Origin: Acanthaster planci
Taxonomy: Eukaryota; Echinodermata; Asteroidea; Valvatida; Acanthasteridae
Length of the DNA stretch: 64,000 nt
Reading direction: 5' to 3'
Assembly: GCF_001949145.1 (NCBI RefSeq)
Contig: NW_019091355.1
Span: 992,083 to 1,056,082, forward strand
Below, in pieces: positions 33,177 through 47,300 of this stretch (within the stretch, counting starts at the first letter, position 1; each line of letters begins with the position of its first letter). A program made the position numbers and the translations under genes. The notes beneath the pieces are model-generated. The model worked only from the letters and a program-made list of their open reading frames with translations, did not search any database and had not been told where the DNA came from.

Positions 33177-36100
33177 AGGCCCCCTAGACTAGAAAGTTTC
33201 CATTTTCTAGTCAGTACACCTCTAGCGTCAGGCTTTAGGTGTTAGTGCCCGATGACCAGGCCAATTGTTTTTCCAAAATCTGTCGACTGATAGCAATCCT
33301 ACAATTTTTTTTTCAATGGTTTCTTTGTATGGGGCACTATAGCTTCTATATTCTACCCATTACAAACTGTACACGTATGTATTCTTGTGTAAGAAGTATA
33401 TGCACTGTTCCCTTTTGTTTGTGCAAGTCATTGATCTCAAAAGAGGCCAAAGTTTGCATATCAGTAAATAGCAACTCGGAGATCATGCAAGAAAAAAATA
33501 GACACTTAATTGGGGAGCCTTCTGTTCTAAATTGCTACTTGTCAATGCAACGTAAAACTGAGATTATTTTGAAATCATTGACTCTTTGGAGATAGAGTTG
33601 TTACTTTATGTGCAGATAATATTCCTAGTAAACCTGTACTTGAGATTTGTTTTACCAATAACCATGTTTTTGAAAGCCATTATGGCCTAGACTTATCAGT
33701 TTGTTTAAAACCAGACTTTGGTCGGCCCAAAATTTGCTGTTTTTGAATAAAACCTGTCTGAATGTTTGAATCTTTCTGTAATTTCTGTAACCGATATCTA
33801 CGACACAGACACTTTGGCCCAGAAATTACAACCTTTATGAAAGTAACTTGAAGACTTGCCACATCTTAGCCAAAAATGGGCAAAGTCTGTTCTGTTTTAA
33901 GCCATTAGCATGCAATCAGTTTTGTGGGATCACAACCTTTAACTTTGATATAAACTTATCTTAAACATACTGTAGCGGTGAGAAAATTGCGTCATTGCTT
34001 CCTGAAGACTTTTGGGGAAGATTTTATAATCAAGTGATATAGATCTGTGGACAACTTTTACCGTGAGATAATCGGACATTTTTCATGTTTCTTATTCGTA
34101 ATCGAGTAGAGCAATAAGGATTTTGTGACCAAACTAACCAAATACATGTATTTAATCTATTGCCATTCCCACACATACCTGCTCTTGGGTGATATAATTT
34201 GTATGCATTAATTATTCGTTAATTTTAGTGCTTCTCCAAGACTAATTGCACTGTGCTATGACTAATGGGCTATTGCAGGAATCCCCAACTGGCTCCGCCC
34301 AGTATTTTATTCTACAAAAGTACAAGCATCAGCGGTGTGTGATTTTTACAACCAAAATCTTCTTTGGATCAGGTCACAGGGACGTCTCAGATGGATCTTA
34401 TTTTGCTTATACACGTATTGTAATTGTGTTATTTATGGTTTTAGTCGTTCCAAGCTGTGATTTGTATATTTGGCTTTCTGTTATCACTCGTGTTGGTGCA
34501 AATATCTTTCCTCAAATTTAAAAAACCTAGAAATCGTCAACACTGTCAATGATCTTGCAGTTGTTTTGCAAACCAATTTTGCAGCTGATTGGGTGAATTT
34601 TAATGATTAATCATACTCTAATTTGAAATAAAATAATGGTTTAATTTTTATGTCCCAATGTATTGTTTTCTGCATCGAGCAGGGGCTAAACGTTTTTTGT
34701 AGTGTTAATGTCACTCGGGAATTTCAAGATATCTTTAGAAAAGATTTCATTTTGTTAACGTTCCCTGAAAGTTGTTCTGTCCATGTAAATTCTAAACGTG
34801 TACCTGTGTACAGTCAAACACAGAGAAGAGCAGTGTTAATACATGAGGGGTATAACAAGGACAATGTTTGGGTCTAAGGTAGTTGATTTTCTTTGTTTTC
34901 TATTTCTGATAATACAAGGCAAGTATTATAACAAGGTAATTTGTGAAGTCCCAAGGCCCTTGTTTTAAGAGCTTTCCCACAGTAAATCCTTCATTTCATG
35001 CAACTAACGTGTACAGCAAAATTATGCAGTGTTTTGCCTTTAAAATTGTGCATTTTTTCCATGAGTGACTTTTTTGTAATTGTATTTCGGTTTGAATAAA
35101 AACTGCAATGCTTCGAACACTAGTCGTTTCAGTTTCAATAGGACTGAAAATCGAAGGGAAAATGTCACATGAAGTTTAGCTTGGTGGAATCTGCATCCTG
35201 GTGATTTAAATTCAGATTCCTTGCACCTAGTCTTCCTGGCAACACTGAGGCTATTGGGTTAAAAACGAACAAGGTTAACAAAATGTAGGAGGGTAACGCC
35301 TTCCGTAGAAAGCTATCTCCAGCAAGAAATGAGACCGAGGGGTACCCCCCAACATGTCCAATCACTATACACACTCTAGACTACTGTCCAACACATCCCT
35401 CCTAGATGTCTGAAAGGAATTCCCCAGATTCCTGCGAGACAATGACCAACACAAAGCAGGGGGGGTCTCTCCATCTTGTACCTTGCTTCATATGTGGAAT
35501 GCACACTTGAAAGAGCAGTTTGAATAACTGCACCCTTTCAAAGATGCAGATATCCTGTTTGACGGGCATTGCCAAGTTCCGATAGGCTTTTGAGGTTCCA
35601 GTGTTAACATCTGGGAAAGGTGCAGACAAACCACAACAATGTCCTTCAAGATAAAACATATCTCGGACCACACTGAAACTTCGTTTTGTAGACAAATAGA
35701 CCACTGTAATTCCTTGAGCACACCAATGAAAACCATTTCTCATGTATAAAACGGAGAACCCTCCAGTGTTATTTCCCACTCAAAACTCTTATATCACAAT
35801 CTACGCTAAGTAAACAAATACAAAAATCACTTCCTGTAATACACAACTGTCATTCATTTAGATTAAAAATCACAGGCCAAACTCGCTTCAGAATTTCCTA
35901 CAATTTTGGTTCTTTGGGGTAAAATTCAGACTCGGGCCTAATCTGTTGGGAAACGAGAATTTTTGCAATACGAAATTAGCATGTGGAACACAAGCCAATT
36001 CCTGAAGTTAAAAAACAGTGATAGTTTTGGCCTTTCACAGGAATACAGGTTTAAGAATAATCACTTTCTAAAAAAAGGAATGCATTCACTTGCCCATTTG

Positions 36101-36772
36101 AAATCCTCGACCTCAAAATTGCTTTCCATTTGGGTCCACGCACACTTATACCATGCAAATTTACATGTATCTGTGAAGAGCTAATTTACATGTACAGAGA
36201 TTATTCTTGGCTTGCTACACGAGGGAATTTCTGAAAATACAAGAAAACCTACAAGAGGACCGCCGCTCTCTGGGAACAAAAACTACCAACTGAATGAAAA
36301 TAATGTTTTTTAAAAACCAACATCTAACAATTCATACAAACTAAGGCAAACTAACTTTTGAAACAATTTCTAAACCCATGTATCGTACTACAAACTACGT
36401 GTGTATACGAGGTTTTTATGCAGTATTTACATCCGGCTGGCTGATCAGATCCGGCCGATAAAAACCCACTTCCCCCTTTTCCCCCACAATGTCACCGTCT
36501 CATACTTGCTCATTTACATTAAATAAAAACGCTCTGTCGAGAGCCCTATTTCTGACAATAAAGTTGAAGAAACAACTGATTTCACAAAAATTTAAGCATT
36601 ACAATCGTCAGAACCAAGACAGGATAACCTGACAAAGATGTGGGAAAGTTTCTGTTTTCAATCTTTCTGTTTGGCCGTTTGTGCCGGAGGTGTGGTCAGT
36701 TGAAACTGTGACAGGACAACAGCCATTCAGCTGACGAGGTTGTTAGACGGTTGTTAGTGCTGAGGTGGATTT
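33177..36772. other. lipase 3' UTR and intergenic sequence
   Basis: No coding exon is apparent. The first part is probably the 3' UTR of the lipase. Candidate plus-strand AATAAA signals are at 33746-33751, 34627-34632 and 35095-35100; I cannot tell which is used. A dispersed repeat lies at 35320-35486. The last part, towards 36772, should contain the 3' UTR of the minus-strand H2A.Z gene. Confidence 0.4.
35320..35486 (-). repeat. dispersed repeat of about 170 bp, copy 2
   Basis: Second copy of the element at 17003-17174, same orientation, with a few substitutions and small indels. The two copies enclose the DNAJ and lipase gene pair, 18.3 kb apart. A longer open frame on the minus strand runs through this copy (to 35779), but its upstream part resembles nothing I know. 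Confidence 0.85.
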
Positions 36773-39360
36773 TTATGAAGCCTTCTGCGATCCCTTCTTG
36801 CCGATCAGACTCTTATGGATGTGAGGAATGACACCTGCAGACAGAATTAAAAACAAAGGGCACGGATTCAACATTTATGACGAGATCCCTCATTTAAACG
36901 AGTCTCAAGAAATCTGTTTCTTCAGTTATGTTCAGTTTGCATTAAAAAGAGCAACCCGAGCTCTTGGGTTGACAAGCTCTTGGTGTGACGTATCATTCAC
37001 TCTGTAAATATCCTGATAGAATGGCAGAGCTTAAGATGTTGGGGGTTACGCTGGTGCGACTCAAGTCATTTAACTAGGTAGTGTTAACACTTTACCAACC
37101 AAATTTCCACAAACCTACACCATTTTGTCATTGTTTTATACCGAATGCAAAATGCATTCAGAACGAAACCTTCGAATGACGCAAACATCCATCCCATGTG
37201 GCCAACTCATTCCCAGGTACAATTCAATGTATGAAATATCAAACACAACGTGTACATGTATTCTGTTAACAGCCAATGTTTCCCCTGTTCTTTGGATTGA
37301 AATCCAATTAAACTGCATAGTTATTTTAATCCAGCAAGGCACTGACAAAGGTTTGAAGTCAGTAAATCACACATTTAGAAATGAGCTTCTCAGAGAGGAC
37401 TGGTAACCTCAACTGGAGTAGCTATGCACGTGACATTCAGGCTAGCCATTCACATGACAATCTGGCTAGCCTTATAGTGCCTACACTTCATATTAAATCA
37501 CTTTTCGCAATGATCAGGCATTGATTCAGGAAACCAGCAACACAATCACAATGTCTTGTCTCTTAATTTGTCTCATGTAAATGGCTGTAAGTTATGAAGT
37601 CCAAAACCAAGTGGATACATACCACCGCCAGCAATTGTTGCCTTGATCAGTGAATCCAATTCCTCGTCACCCCTGATAGCTAGCTGCAAGTGACGCGGCG
37701 TGATACGCTTGACCTTCAGATCTTTGCTGGCATTGCCCGCCAATTCTAAAACCTGGAAAATGGAAAAGAAAAAATTGCAGTTTGCTCGTTTGGACAACAT
37801 TCACAAAAAAAGATGGACTTTTTTTATATTGAACCAAAATTAAGGATGGATAGAATGGTGCAAATATAGATCTTGTTCAAATGCAATACATTTTCAAATT
37901 AACAAGTTCACACTCCCAACTCCGTTCAGCATAGGCCTGACATAAGGGATATTTTCAACAGCAATGAGCATATTCTATGAATTTCAAAAAACAATGGAGG
38001 TAGCAAAACAACCTTACTCGAAAATATTGACCTTGAAGTTGAAAACGTGGCAGAATTTAAACAATGAGGCTGGCCCAAGATGTCAATGCTGTTTCGTAGG
38101 CCTAACATTAAACTGAACGTACAGAATACCCAAAGTGGAATTATGAATAATGCTGTATTAGCAAGGCCTAGACCTACCATTAAATTACAGGCAGGGGATC
38201 TAGGCCCTATAAAACTAAAAAAGTAAAAAAAAAACCTGCCAGGTTATAATGGAAACATTGCCTCTCTAATGTCTGTTCTCAAAATAGCCTTATCCCTTGC
38301 TGTATAGGGCATGTAAGGAGAGCCCACAAAAAACAAGACTTTTCAAGGACTTAGTTTCAAGAATGGTTGTAACATTCAGCCTAGGCTATGCAGTTTCATA
38401 CTTGAACAGTTCTCCCTATAGGCCTAGGCTAGCTCAACTAAAATTAAAGACAATATCAATGACCTGGTTAAATATTTTCTTCATACATGAAGTTGCCAAA
38501 AACCCACCAGTGACCTCTGGCCTGAGCATGGCGTCCGTTTCCAAATTTTCGCGCCAAAATTTATAAACACAAATCCGGCCAGTAAAAAAAAAGTGGAGCA
38601 CCAAAGTTTGAAAGTAAATATATGCAGTAAAATGTACATTTCACCACCCAAAACTCTGTTCAGAAGATTACAGCTGTCCTAAATTCGTCATGAAAAATCA
38701 ACTTCACTTGCGAAGAATTTCAGCCCTAACCATTCGCCGACAATGTTGACAACGCGCGCCAAATTCAATTCAAATTTGAAACGACGCTAGTATCGCAATG
38801 TTAACCATGAAAGTATGGATTTAATACATGTTTTGAAAAACATCACTTATGAAATTAAAAAAATCTACCTCAGCTGTAAGGTATTCCAAGATAGCAGCAG
38901 AGTAAACGGCGGCAGTGGCACCGACTCGCCCATGGCTGGTTGTTCGGTTCTTCAAATGCCTGTGAATACGGCCGACCGGGAACTGCGGAAGAGGTTGAAA
39001 AAATCTGTAATTTACACCTTTCTCGACAAAATACAGACCCTTGTGTAACTGTGTCGGTGGCATTCTACGGACACACACTGTAAGTAGGTAAAAATAAAAA
39101 ATGTTAAGGGTTTACCTGAAGACCTGCCCTTGCTGATCGTGAAACAGCTTTAGCTTTCGCCTTTCCGGAATCTTTACCTGCTTTACCTCCTGCCTGCAGA
39201 ACAAAATTGCACAAATTTGATACGTTTTAGCACGAGTATCTTAAAACTATAAAAGCATTCTTAAAAAGGAAATATTCAAGAGAATCAAAATTTAAAAAAT
39301 ATGGGTGGATGCCTGAAAATTGAGCCATATTTCAACAGATTCGGGAAACATACTCACCAT
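36773..39360 (-). CDS. H2A.Z: histone variant H2A.Z (H2A.F/Z, H2Av), five exons
   Basis: Coding exons (high to low): 39358-39360, 39116-39193, 38869-38982, 37623-37752, 36773-36834, joining to 128 aa with GT-AG introns and TAA at 36773-36775. The first coding exon is only the ATG. The product begins [16 protein letters not shown], then [40 protein letters not shown] and [17 protein letters not shown], and ends GKKGSQKAS. The [15 protein letters not shown] and [20 protein letters not shown] stretches distinguish H2A.Z from canonical H2A. Introns mark it as a replacement-type, replication-independent gene. H2A.Z-H2B dimers are placed by SWR1/SRCAP-type remodellers at promoters and regulatory nucleosomes. 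It is nearly the same as the human protein apart from a few tail residues. Confidence 0.98.
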
Positions 39361-39430
39361 CTTTGTCTATTCTTGTCTTCCTCTGCAGCCGTTCCGTATA
39401 CAACGCGTGCCCGCGTAAAATGTAACAGAC

Positions 39431-39480
39431 GCTTATAACATCAAAATGACCTCATCACGTGATTGTGTACGGCCAATAGA
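39431..39480 (-). promoter_or_regulatory. candidate H2A.Z promoter elements
   Basis: Reading upstream of the ATG at 39360 on the minus strand: TGTTATAAGC (TATA-like, 39431-39440), the palindromic E-box ATCACGTGAT (39454-39463) and an inverted CCAAT box (TCTATTGGCC, 39471-39480). Order and spacing suit a housekeeping-type promoter. The placement is by motif only. Confidence 0.45.
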
Positions 39481-42400
39481 ATGACGGGGATTGCAAATCA
39501 TGAATATTCGTGAATCTCCGGCTTTGTTCGGGTCACTATACAGCGGGGGCATTTTTTCGCCGAGTTTCTCAATGACAAAAGATTTGAACAAATGGACAAA
39601 TTAGCAGCTGGTCTTTCCCACTAAAAATTCCAGGGTCATTGTCTTCAAAACTTGGGAACTGAAGAACTACGTGATGGCTGCAAATACTTCGGTGTAGATG
39701 GTCAGGCCACGCCCGTTTAACTTGCATTTTACGGAACAAAAACTCAGGGTCATTGTTTTAAACGGGCTTCTCATGCATTCATTGAAGGAGCTAGAAAATA
39801 GGCTTAAAGTTTGAGTATATCCACAAATTAAGCATAATTTCGTGACTCAAACATTATAATTTCCTTCGATGTAAGGTCCATTCTCCTTTTGGGGGAGAGG
39901 TGGGGTGGATGGTGAGCCAATCTCTACTGGAAATCCAGCTGTGCAAATTATAATACATGTTGATGTTTTCAATTAAAAATAAAGATGTCTTGTTTAAGGG
40001 TCCAAATTCATTTCAATAAAAGTGGAGTTTAAGGGAGTTCAAAATAGGACACGAAGAAAAAAATCAACAAAGGGGTATTCGTGTCACGTCTGCTAGCAAA
40101 ACAACATGGCTTCTAAAACGAGACCTCTAATAGGTAGGCCTGTAGAAAATTACGCAAGAGGGATACAGTGATATAAATTTCGTATTCATTTGTATGTGAA
40201 AATTCACTCCTCAAGACAGCTATACAAAGATAATTTTTTTTAGAATTACTAAGTTGGTTCGGAAGAAATCCAAGTTCCCCGTCGCAATAACAAACGGCAA
40301 TTTTTGACAATCATATACGAAACTGTTCACTGTGGCCGAGCCCGTAATGTATGAGAATGTTTATTTCACCCGTGACAGAGGGGCTTAATAGGTCTGTCGC
40401 TGAACTTACTTATGATCAAAATTAAATCGAATTTAATTCGTTGGTGAAAAGACGCTATTTTGATGTAAAGAGACCTATTAACCCTACACAGCTCCTTAAT
40501 TTCTCAACAGGTTCATATTTTCTATCAAAGAAAAGTAATACCTGTTAAAACATTAAACATGTATTTATTGTGCGAGTTATCACTTGGAGAACACAAGCAC
40601 GACCATCCAATTACGTAACTAATAAAAAAAGAACCATTCGAAAACGCCTCTATGTTGGTCAACCGAGGAACTATAGAGGGCGCTGTGTTGCATGAATCAG
40701 GGGCAGCCCTTGTCTGTGGCGTGGTGGGCAACGTGATAGACATGACAAAACCCCCATGTTTGTGATGAGCAGTATTATGGACAAAGCTTCTCCACACTTT
40801 AATTTGTAGATTTTTACACGACACAGGGAGGGTTATGTAATTTATTATTTAAAATAATGAGTCCTTTCTTTGTTCTGTACCATCATAGGTCGAGCTTACG
40901 AGTGATTGGCAAACCATGTCACAAAAAGTGAATAATAAACAATTATACTTTTTAAGAAGTCCCAGGCAGCTGTAGAAGTCATTCGTACGCTGCTGGCGTT
41001 TCCATGGTGTCTCTTAGGCTGTTTTTGTTATTTTAATTTAGCTATTTAGCTAACAAATGCACAAATGGTTTACTCGAGCCTATCCCAGTGTTACAAAGCT
41101 CAGTGCCCTCTGAGGACGTTTTAACACTAATTCATGAGCTACATACACAACCAATCAGTTTAGAGGGGGACAAGCACAGAAGTTTCAAGAACGTGCTTTT
41201 GCCGAAACCCTTTATCAGGTTTACGAAATTGCCTAAACCTTCTAATTCCATCACACCTGTGATTAGGTCGGGCTCTAAAGTTCATTTTTTCACAATAAAT
41301 GAATTTACTTACAGCAATAAACTTTAATTGGTACGATCGACGAGAGCATGCTTAGAACGAGAGCGTGGAAAGGCACCAGGAGCACCCTTGGAACGAAGAA
41401 AAGAACAGAACTAGGCTGAGGTGGAACACACTTTCAATAGGAGCACAATGAACGTTAGACCGATCCTACGCGTGGTGCTATCCTCCTGGCTCACATCCGG
41501 GATGAAAGTAGTTTCATTTTGCAAATTTTCACTTTGAGAGTGTATCCGTATAATAAAAGCGAAATTCACGTACAATTTGAAAAGAGATGCTTAGGCTTTG
41601 GGCCCAGTATTGATGGATCGCTTTTTACCCCAAGGTTCAGGCAAATTACACAGCGCCCTCTCTCAAGGACCAACCGGGTCAATTGTGGAATGCATAAAGT
41701 GGGTGCGCCAAGGGGCGGGGGGGGGTCAGAGTTGTCTAACTTTCTCGGCGTTTTCCAAATTATTTCAGGGCGAAATAATCTTTAATCGCCCATCTTTGGC
41801 CCTACATTGTCTCCCAGTGTTTCAATGGCATAACTGGGGGGTTTTGAAGGGAAAATGGAAAACAAACAGCACCTAATTATGTGTAACTCAGTATGCTCAC
41901 GGGGAGCAATTGAAACGCCCAATTAATCCCAAATTCCTGCAGTACCCTGCAAAACGCACCACCAAATATAACAAAACAAAACACATGGTGTCAAATAACT
42001 GCATAAAAGTTCTTTTTAATCATTCTCGTCACTTATATATAAACATCTTGAGTTTAGGATTCCAACAATTTGGCTTCATGAATGATATCATTGGGTTCAC
42101 GTACATGCTACTCTGAACCAAAATCTAGATTGGGAACCTTTTGCAAAATCGGGCTACCATAAGTCCGTGGTTAAGACCGGGCAGTGGTTCGAAACCGACA
42201 GTGAAATGCAGACTCCTGCCACGCGCGCATGCGTCATCGGTAGAGACATGCGCACTGGAAATGAGGATTTTACTTTCATCATCACAATGTACACGGTATC
42301 CGCGATCGTTTTCGTGTGTAAATTCACTGCCATTTACTGGTAACATTTCGTGACTGATCCAAATTTGATAAATCTTTACGGCAGGCTTTTCTCACAAGCA

Positions 42401-44366
42401 TTTAATTTTTGTGTTGCACATTTTGGAAGTGCCAGCACCTCCAGCAGTTTTAAGGGCACGTATATTCACGGTGAAGTTTCGCCATCTTGCACCGCTTCGT
42501 GGCGCTATACGATCTTTGGTTTTAAGGTATTTCAGACACGTTTGCTTTTTGGACTTAAGGGGTTAACATTGCTGATACCGAATTCCTAATTGTTACATAG
42601 ATTTTCATCAATTTAAATGGGTGAAAAGTCCATGTTTTGTGCAAAAACGGGTGAACACTAAGCAAGCCAACTTCTAATCAATACTATGGGGTGAACTTTG
42701 TTCATTACAAGATGTCACTCGATGACTTGGGCAGGTGACCCATCGTCAACACAGTAAAACCCCATGGAGCTTCCTCCGTGGTAAAATTGCAACAGGCAAG
42801 TGGCTTATATGTATTACAAAATTAACTGATTACATCATGCAAACCTATATGAGGGAGAAACCTCATTTGCATCATGTGACTTTAATTCAGATAAGAGACT
42901 ATCGCTATATATTTACGCAATGAGCGTAGTCCACACTTTAAACCCTAAAAATGGCTCAATGTGTTCAACTGCAAAGGTCCATTTAAAAATTTTGATTCAC
43001 CTTTGGTCAAGCTTTATAAAGTTGCTAATTATAAAATTCAAAACGGTGTTTCCATCCTGGCACATGTATTTCCAGGTTGAACGATTAAATTCACAAAGTA
43101 GGCTTGCAGAAATTGTAGTCATTGTTACTGTGATTAATGCCCTTCGTTTTATGATTTTTGTTTTTTACAAAGCCATACCACAAAAAGTCACGGACGGAGA
43201 CATCGTGACTGCAACATTTCCTGCCCGAGGATCCTACTATATATCCTGCAGGAAGATATCATTTGACCAGCAAATTTCATCACCTGCCTTTCAGAGGCAT
43301 GTTACATAACGCAGACATTGGGCCTTCCTTGAAGATGGTCCCGGATTATGGTTCTGGGCAGGGCATATACACTACCAGCTACAACTTGCAAAGAGGTGCT
43401 GGCAATTTGTTATGAATTCACGACTCTCGTTTAAGAAATAATGGTTTCTTTGTCACAAGGTGTGCGCTAATTGCTGAATACACAACACAATCTTTACAAC
43501 TGCACGGCAGTGACACAAAATATTTATAAGTGGCTTAATGCCCAAACCTGACATGGGCTTGTCACACAATTTGACCATTTACTAAAGGATGCATCGTGAA
43601 AGTAAATGGAGTAATTACTGGCAATGGACTGAAAAACTTTGACTTAATGCCTGGGTGTCTCTTTCCTTCCAACCTAGTGGTAAAAAGAAAATATCCGGCA
43701 ATGAATTGATGGCTAAAAGAAAATGTACAACACACGAAAGTGAAGTTGATAATGAAATGTTGCTCAAACGATTCTCTCAAACATTGTCTTTTTCAGCGAG
43801 TCTTTCAACTTTTCATCTGAAAGTGTTCCAGTAATATGATGTCTACGAAGAGCTTCTTTTGGCAACAGTGATGGACACATCTGCCGATGAATCACTTGCA
43901 AATGGGGCACCAAATGTTGTCTGAACTCTTAACTAACCGTGTCTGAAATTTTACATTCTGTTCAAAGTTAAATCCAAAACAAAGAAGCCACCCTGTGAAA
44001 TGCTAATCTGGAAGGGGCTTAACATTTCTTACCTTAATATTGCAACTTATAGCCTCCAGTCAAAATAAGAGGCAATTCTATAAACAGCACCAAACAAGGA
44101 TTGGAAACTGGCCCTAGCACACTTTTCAGTGCACCAGTCTTTATCAAAAATACAAACATGAAACATGAACTGCATTGAAGTCCCCTTCTGAAGAACAGGG
44201 TCATTCTTGTCAACCAGTCACAAGTTCTTGTCAAGAGTTCCTGTCAAGATTGTAGACGTGGATACTAATGCAGCAAAGATGAGCGTTGATTTCAGTGTAT
44301 CTAATGCACATGAAGTCCTTCAAACAAGAGTTTTTTTTGGTTGTTGACTAAAGATAGCTCACTGAG
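39481..44366. other. intergenic, no gene seen
   Basis: About 4.9 kb without a convincing exon. A B-box-like GGTTCGAAACC at 42187-42197 and an NRF1-like GCGCGCATGCG near 42222-42232 lie in one more GC-rich patch. The block next to 44366 likely holds the 3' UTR of the DDIT4 gene. Confidence 0.45.
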
Positions 44367-47300
44367 CTACAAGCCCTCTCGTATGTACATGTGTGATTCC
44401 CTCCTGTACAGTTTTCTCTTGATGAGCTTGTAAGAGGATTTGATGACAGTGGGCCTATCATTAGAGTTTCTCAGGTACGTCTGCAGCTTGCTGAAAAGCC
44501 AACGAGGTGTCTCCTTGGTCAGCACCAAAACAATCTCAAAGGTGGTGACGGTGCTGGGGTCTACAACGATTTTGCCCACCCGTTGGCAAATCTCCCCGTC
44601 CTCCAAGATGACTGAGAGGCTGCAGCCCCGCACCCCACAGGGCTCGTCCAGCGCCATCCGCATCACGTCATCGGCCACTCTCTGGGGTAGATCATCTGGG
44701 ACGAGTAGCTTTGTTGGCTGCTGCTTCTCGCGAGCATTACGGAGGCAGTCCAGGATCAGAGATGCCACATACTGGCTCATCTTGACCTCTCTGATGTCAT
44801 CGATCTCATTTCCGCCATACACATCCATTGTGTGGAAATCTGCACGTTGAAAAAACGGAGAAACCAGCTTCAGTCACACTAGAACATTATCTCAGACAAT
44901 AAAGATTAAAACAAAGGAGCCTTTCTACTTACCATCCAAACCCAATTGTGCTAAATTGAAATAGTGTAACGTGTGACCCATCTCAAATATTATTCATAAA
45001 ACGGCTCTTTCTACACTAATGCATATGACCTATCCAGTGACAAAACACAGACTGAAGTGATGCAAGAGTTGTTCCCTATCTGCCTCCATTTACAGTGACT
45101 GAACAATAATGTGTAACTGCATAGTGCCACTGAATCACTCGCCACGCATGTGACCTGAATCACATGACTAACTCCCACATTGATAACCTGCGCAACAGAT
45201 TGGCATGTGCTTTCCATGTGTGTGCATGCAGACAAGTACCATCATACTTGAGCTTTCCATATACATGTACTGTATGGTATATACATGTACATTTATTTAT
45301 AGTTTACACGTGCAGTGTGTACTGCACATGTACGTACAGTGTGCGAGCCCAAAATCAACAAAATTATGAAAACTGACGGGTTGATAACTCGTGTAGACAT
45401 GTATTCTTATTTTACAGTGAACTTCCTTGCCTTGTGCTCTATGTACAATATGTTACAGATGATCTGTGCTATTTGACAAGTTCAGTTCTGAAAAAAATTA
45501 GAATGCAAGTAATCAAAAAACACTTCAATGGGAAACTTTCTTACAATGGATGATCGCATACAAATTATTTAGCTTTTCAACAGTGAATTTAGACAACCAT
45601 TGTAAACACATATTTACATGTTACTGCTCTACACAAATGGAGTCCAACAATTCTTCAAAATGAATCCCCCACTGGTAAAATTTGGCATTTTAATTATATA
45701 GTTTCATTTTATCTCATTAAAAAAACAACTCCAGATCAGAAATGGAATTTTCTCACAAAAATAAAAAGTCAGTGCATTCCACAAACACATTAATTGCTTC
45801 TCCTCTGAGCAACTTGAGTTATAAATAGATAATTTGGCCCAGCAAAATAATACCAACATAATACTCTAGGAATGCAGCGATCAAATCATGTGCATATTAA
45901 AGGGGGGGAGGTCGCTCGGCTGAGGCTGTGACCCTCACACATGTGCAAGGGATCCCCCTCACCAATCAGCGGTGCCTAGCAACAGCAGCCATAAATGTCA
46001 ACCTATCAGGGCAGCTCTTCGGCTGCTCGGCGCTGTCAGCTGGCTTCATTATAATGTACATGTAATGTGTAACATCATGGATTCCCAGGGACAGCGAGGA
46101 AGCTCCACGGAGTATAGAGAGGAAACAGGGGCCAGGGATCCGACTTAGGGATCAGTGCACAAATCCTTTGTGGGTCTTTCTAATGGAACCAACCGGAGGT
46201 TGGAATTAGTTTGCCTGAGGAACTGCACATATACATGTTCCTTGAGATGTATGCATTAACATGCACATGTATTTTTTTCGTGGAAGTGTGCGGTGACAGA
46301 TGACATTTCATAGTGCATAATTCAAATTTTCTTTGAAAAGTTATTAAGTTTTCAAGTTTAATGTGCACATTTTTAATAACAATTTCCAAAAACTTGAATT
46401 CCTTAACACAGCTTAGACTAGGGACAATGAGCCAGGTTAGTAGGAATCAGTATTAAAACCAAACCCTGATTTTTTAGATTGTAAGTTTTACAAAAATTAT
46501 CGAATGACAATACATGATGCTATACAATCAAAAGATGGGGCGTATCTGGGGCGTAGGCAAAAGGGCAGATCTAGTTTGACATTAGCAGATGTCCTTTTAA
46601 TTTAGCTACTGAACTTTTCCATGTACACTGACAAAAAGAACTTTGGCTGCACACATGTAGTTAGTCAAGAGCTTTTCAAGTGCACTAACACATGTAAGTG
46701 GGTTCCATTTGGGTCAAAGTTTTTAAGATCAATCATCTTTGCCGGCCTTAACAGGTTGCCCCGAGACTTTGGCCGAATTCCCCAACTCTAGGCAAGTTCA
46801 GTAAGTGAGGTTGTGCATGTGTGTGTTCACTGAACGTCTTGCTTAATCTATTAAATACTGTTTGCGGAAAAATTTACAAAACATCAACAAAAGGTGGTTT
46901 AATAGGTACTATAAACAAAACTAAGGTGAATTTTCAAGAGCTTTAAGCAGCCAACAAGGCAAAGCTAACAGTTGTGAAATTTCAATTTTTTTCTCAAAGA
47001 GATGAAGCATAGCAATGCGTCACTGTTAAGCCTCTGTTAAAAATTCATGATTTTTCAGTCAAAACCCTGAAAACTGCAAGAATCAGCAATTCCCACTCGT
47101 CACCCCAAAAAGGAAATGTTTTTCAGAAGTTTGTAAGACATAATCAAATTACGATTTCCACTGTTAACTTAAAGTGTACATTGAAGGAGTCGTTCAGAAA
47201 TTTTAACTTTAAATGTTAATTATATTTATATCACTCCAAATGAAAACTTCCATAGAAGGCTAGTCACTAAAATATTCCTACCATTATACGTTACATGCAC

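Noticed and set aside
42150-42200. tRNA gene suggested by GGTTCGAAACC
   Set aside because: A B-box alone without a matching A-box at the right distance or a cloverleaf; at most a SINE relic.
44367-44839. GADD45 assignment for the stress gene
   Set aside because: The core EPCGVRG and the VIKSSYKLIKRKLYR tail match DDIT4/REDD1 and not the GADD45 fold.
45301-45330. GTGCAGT-GTGT-ACTGCAC hairpin as an RNA element
   Set aside because: Only seven paired bases in a region full of TACATGTA words; expected by chance at this composition.
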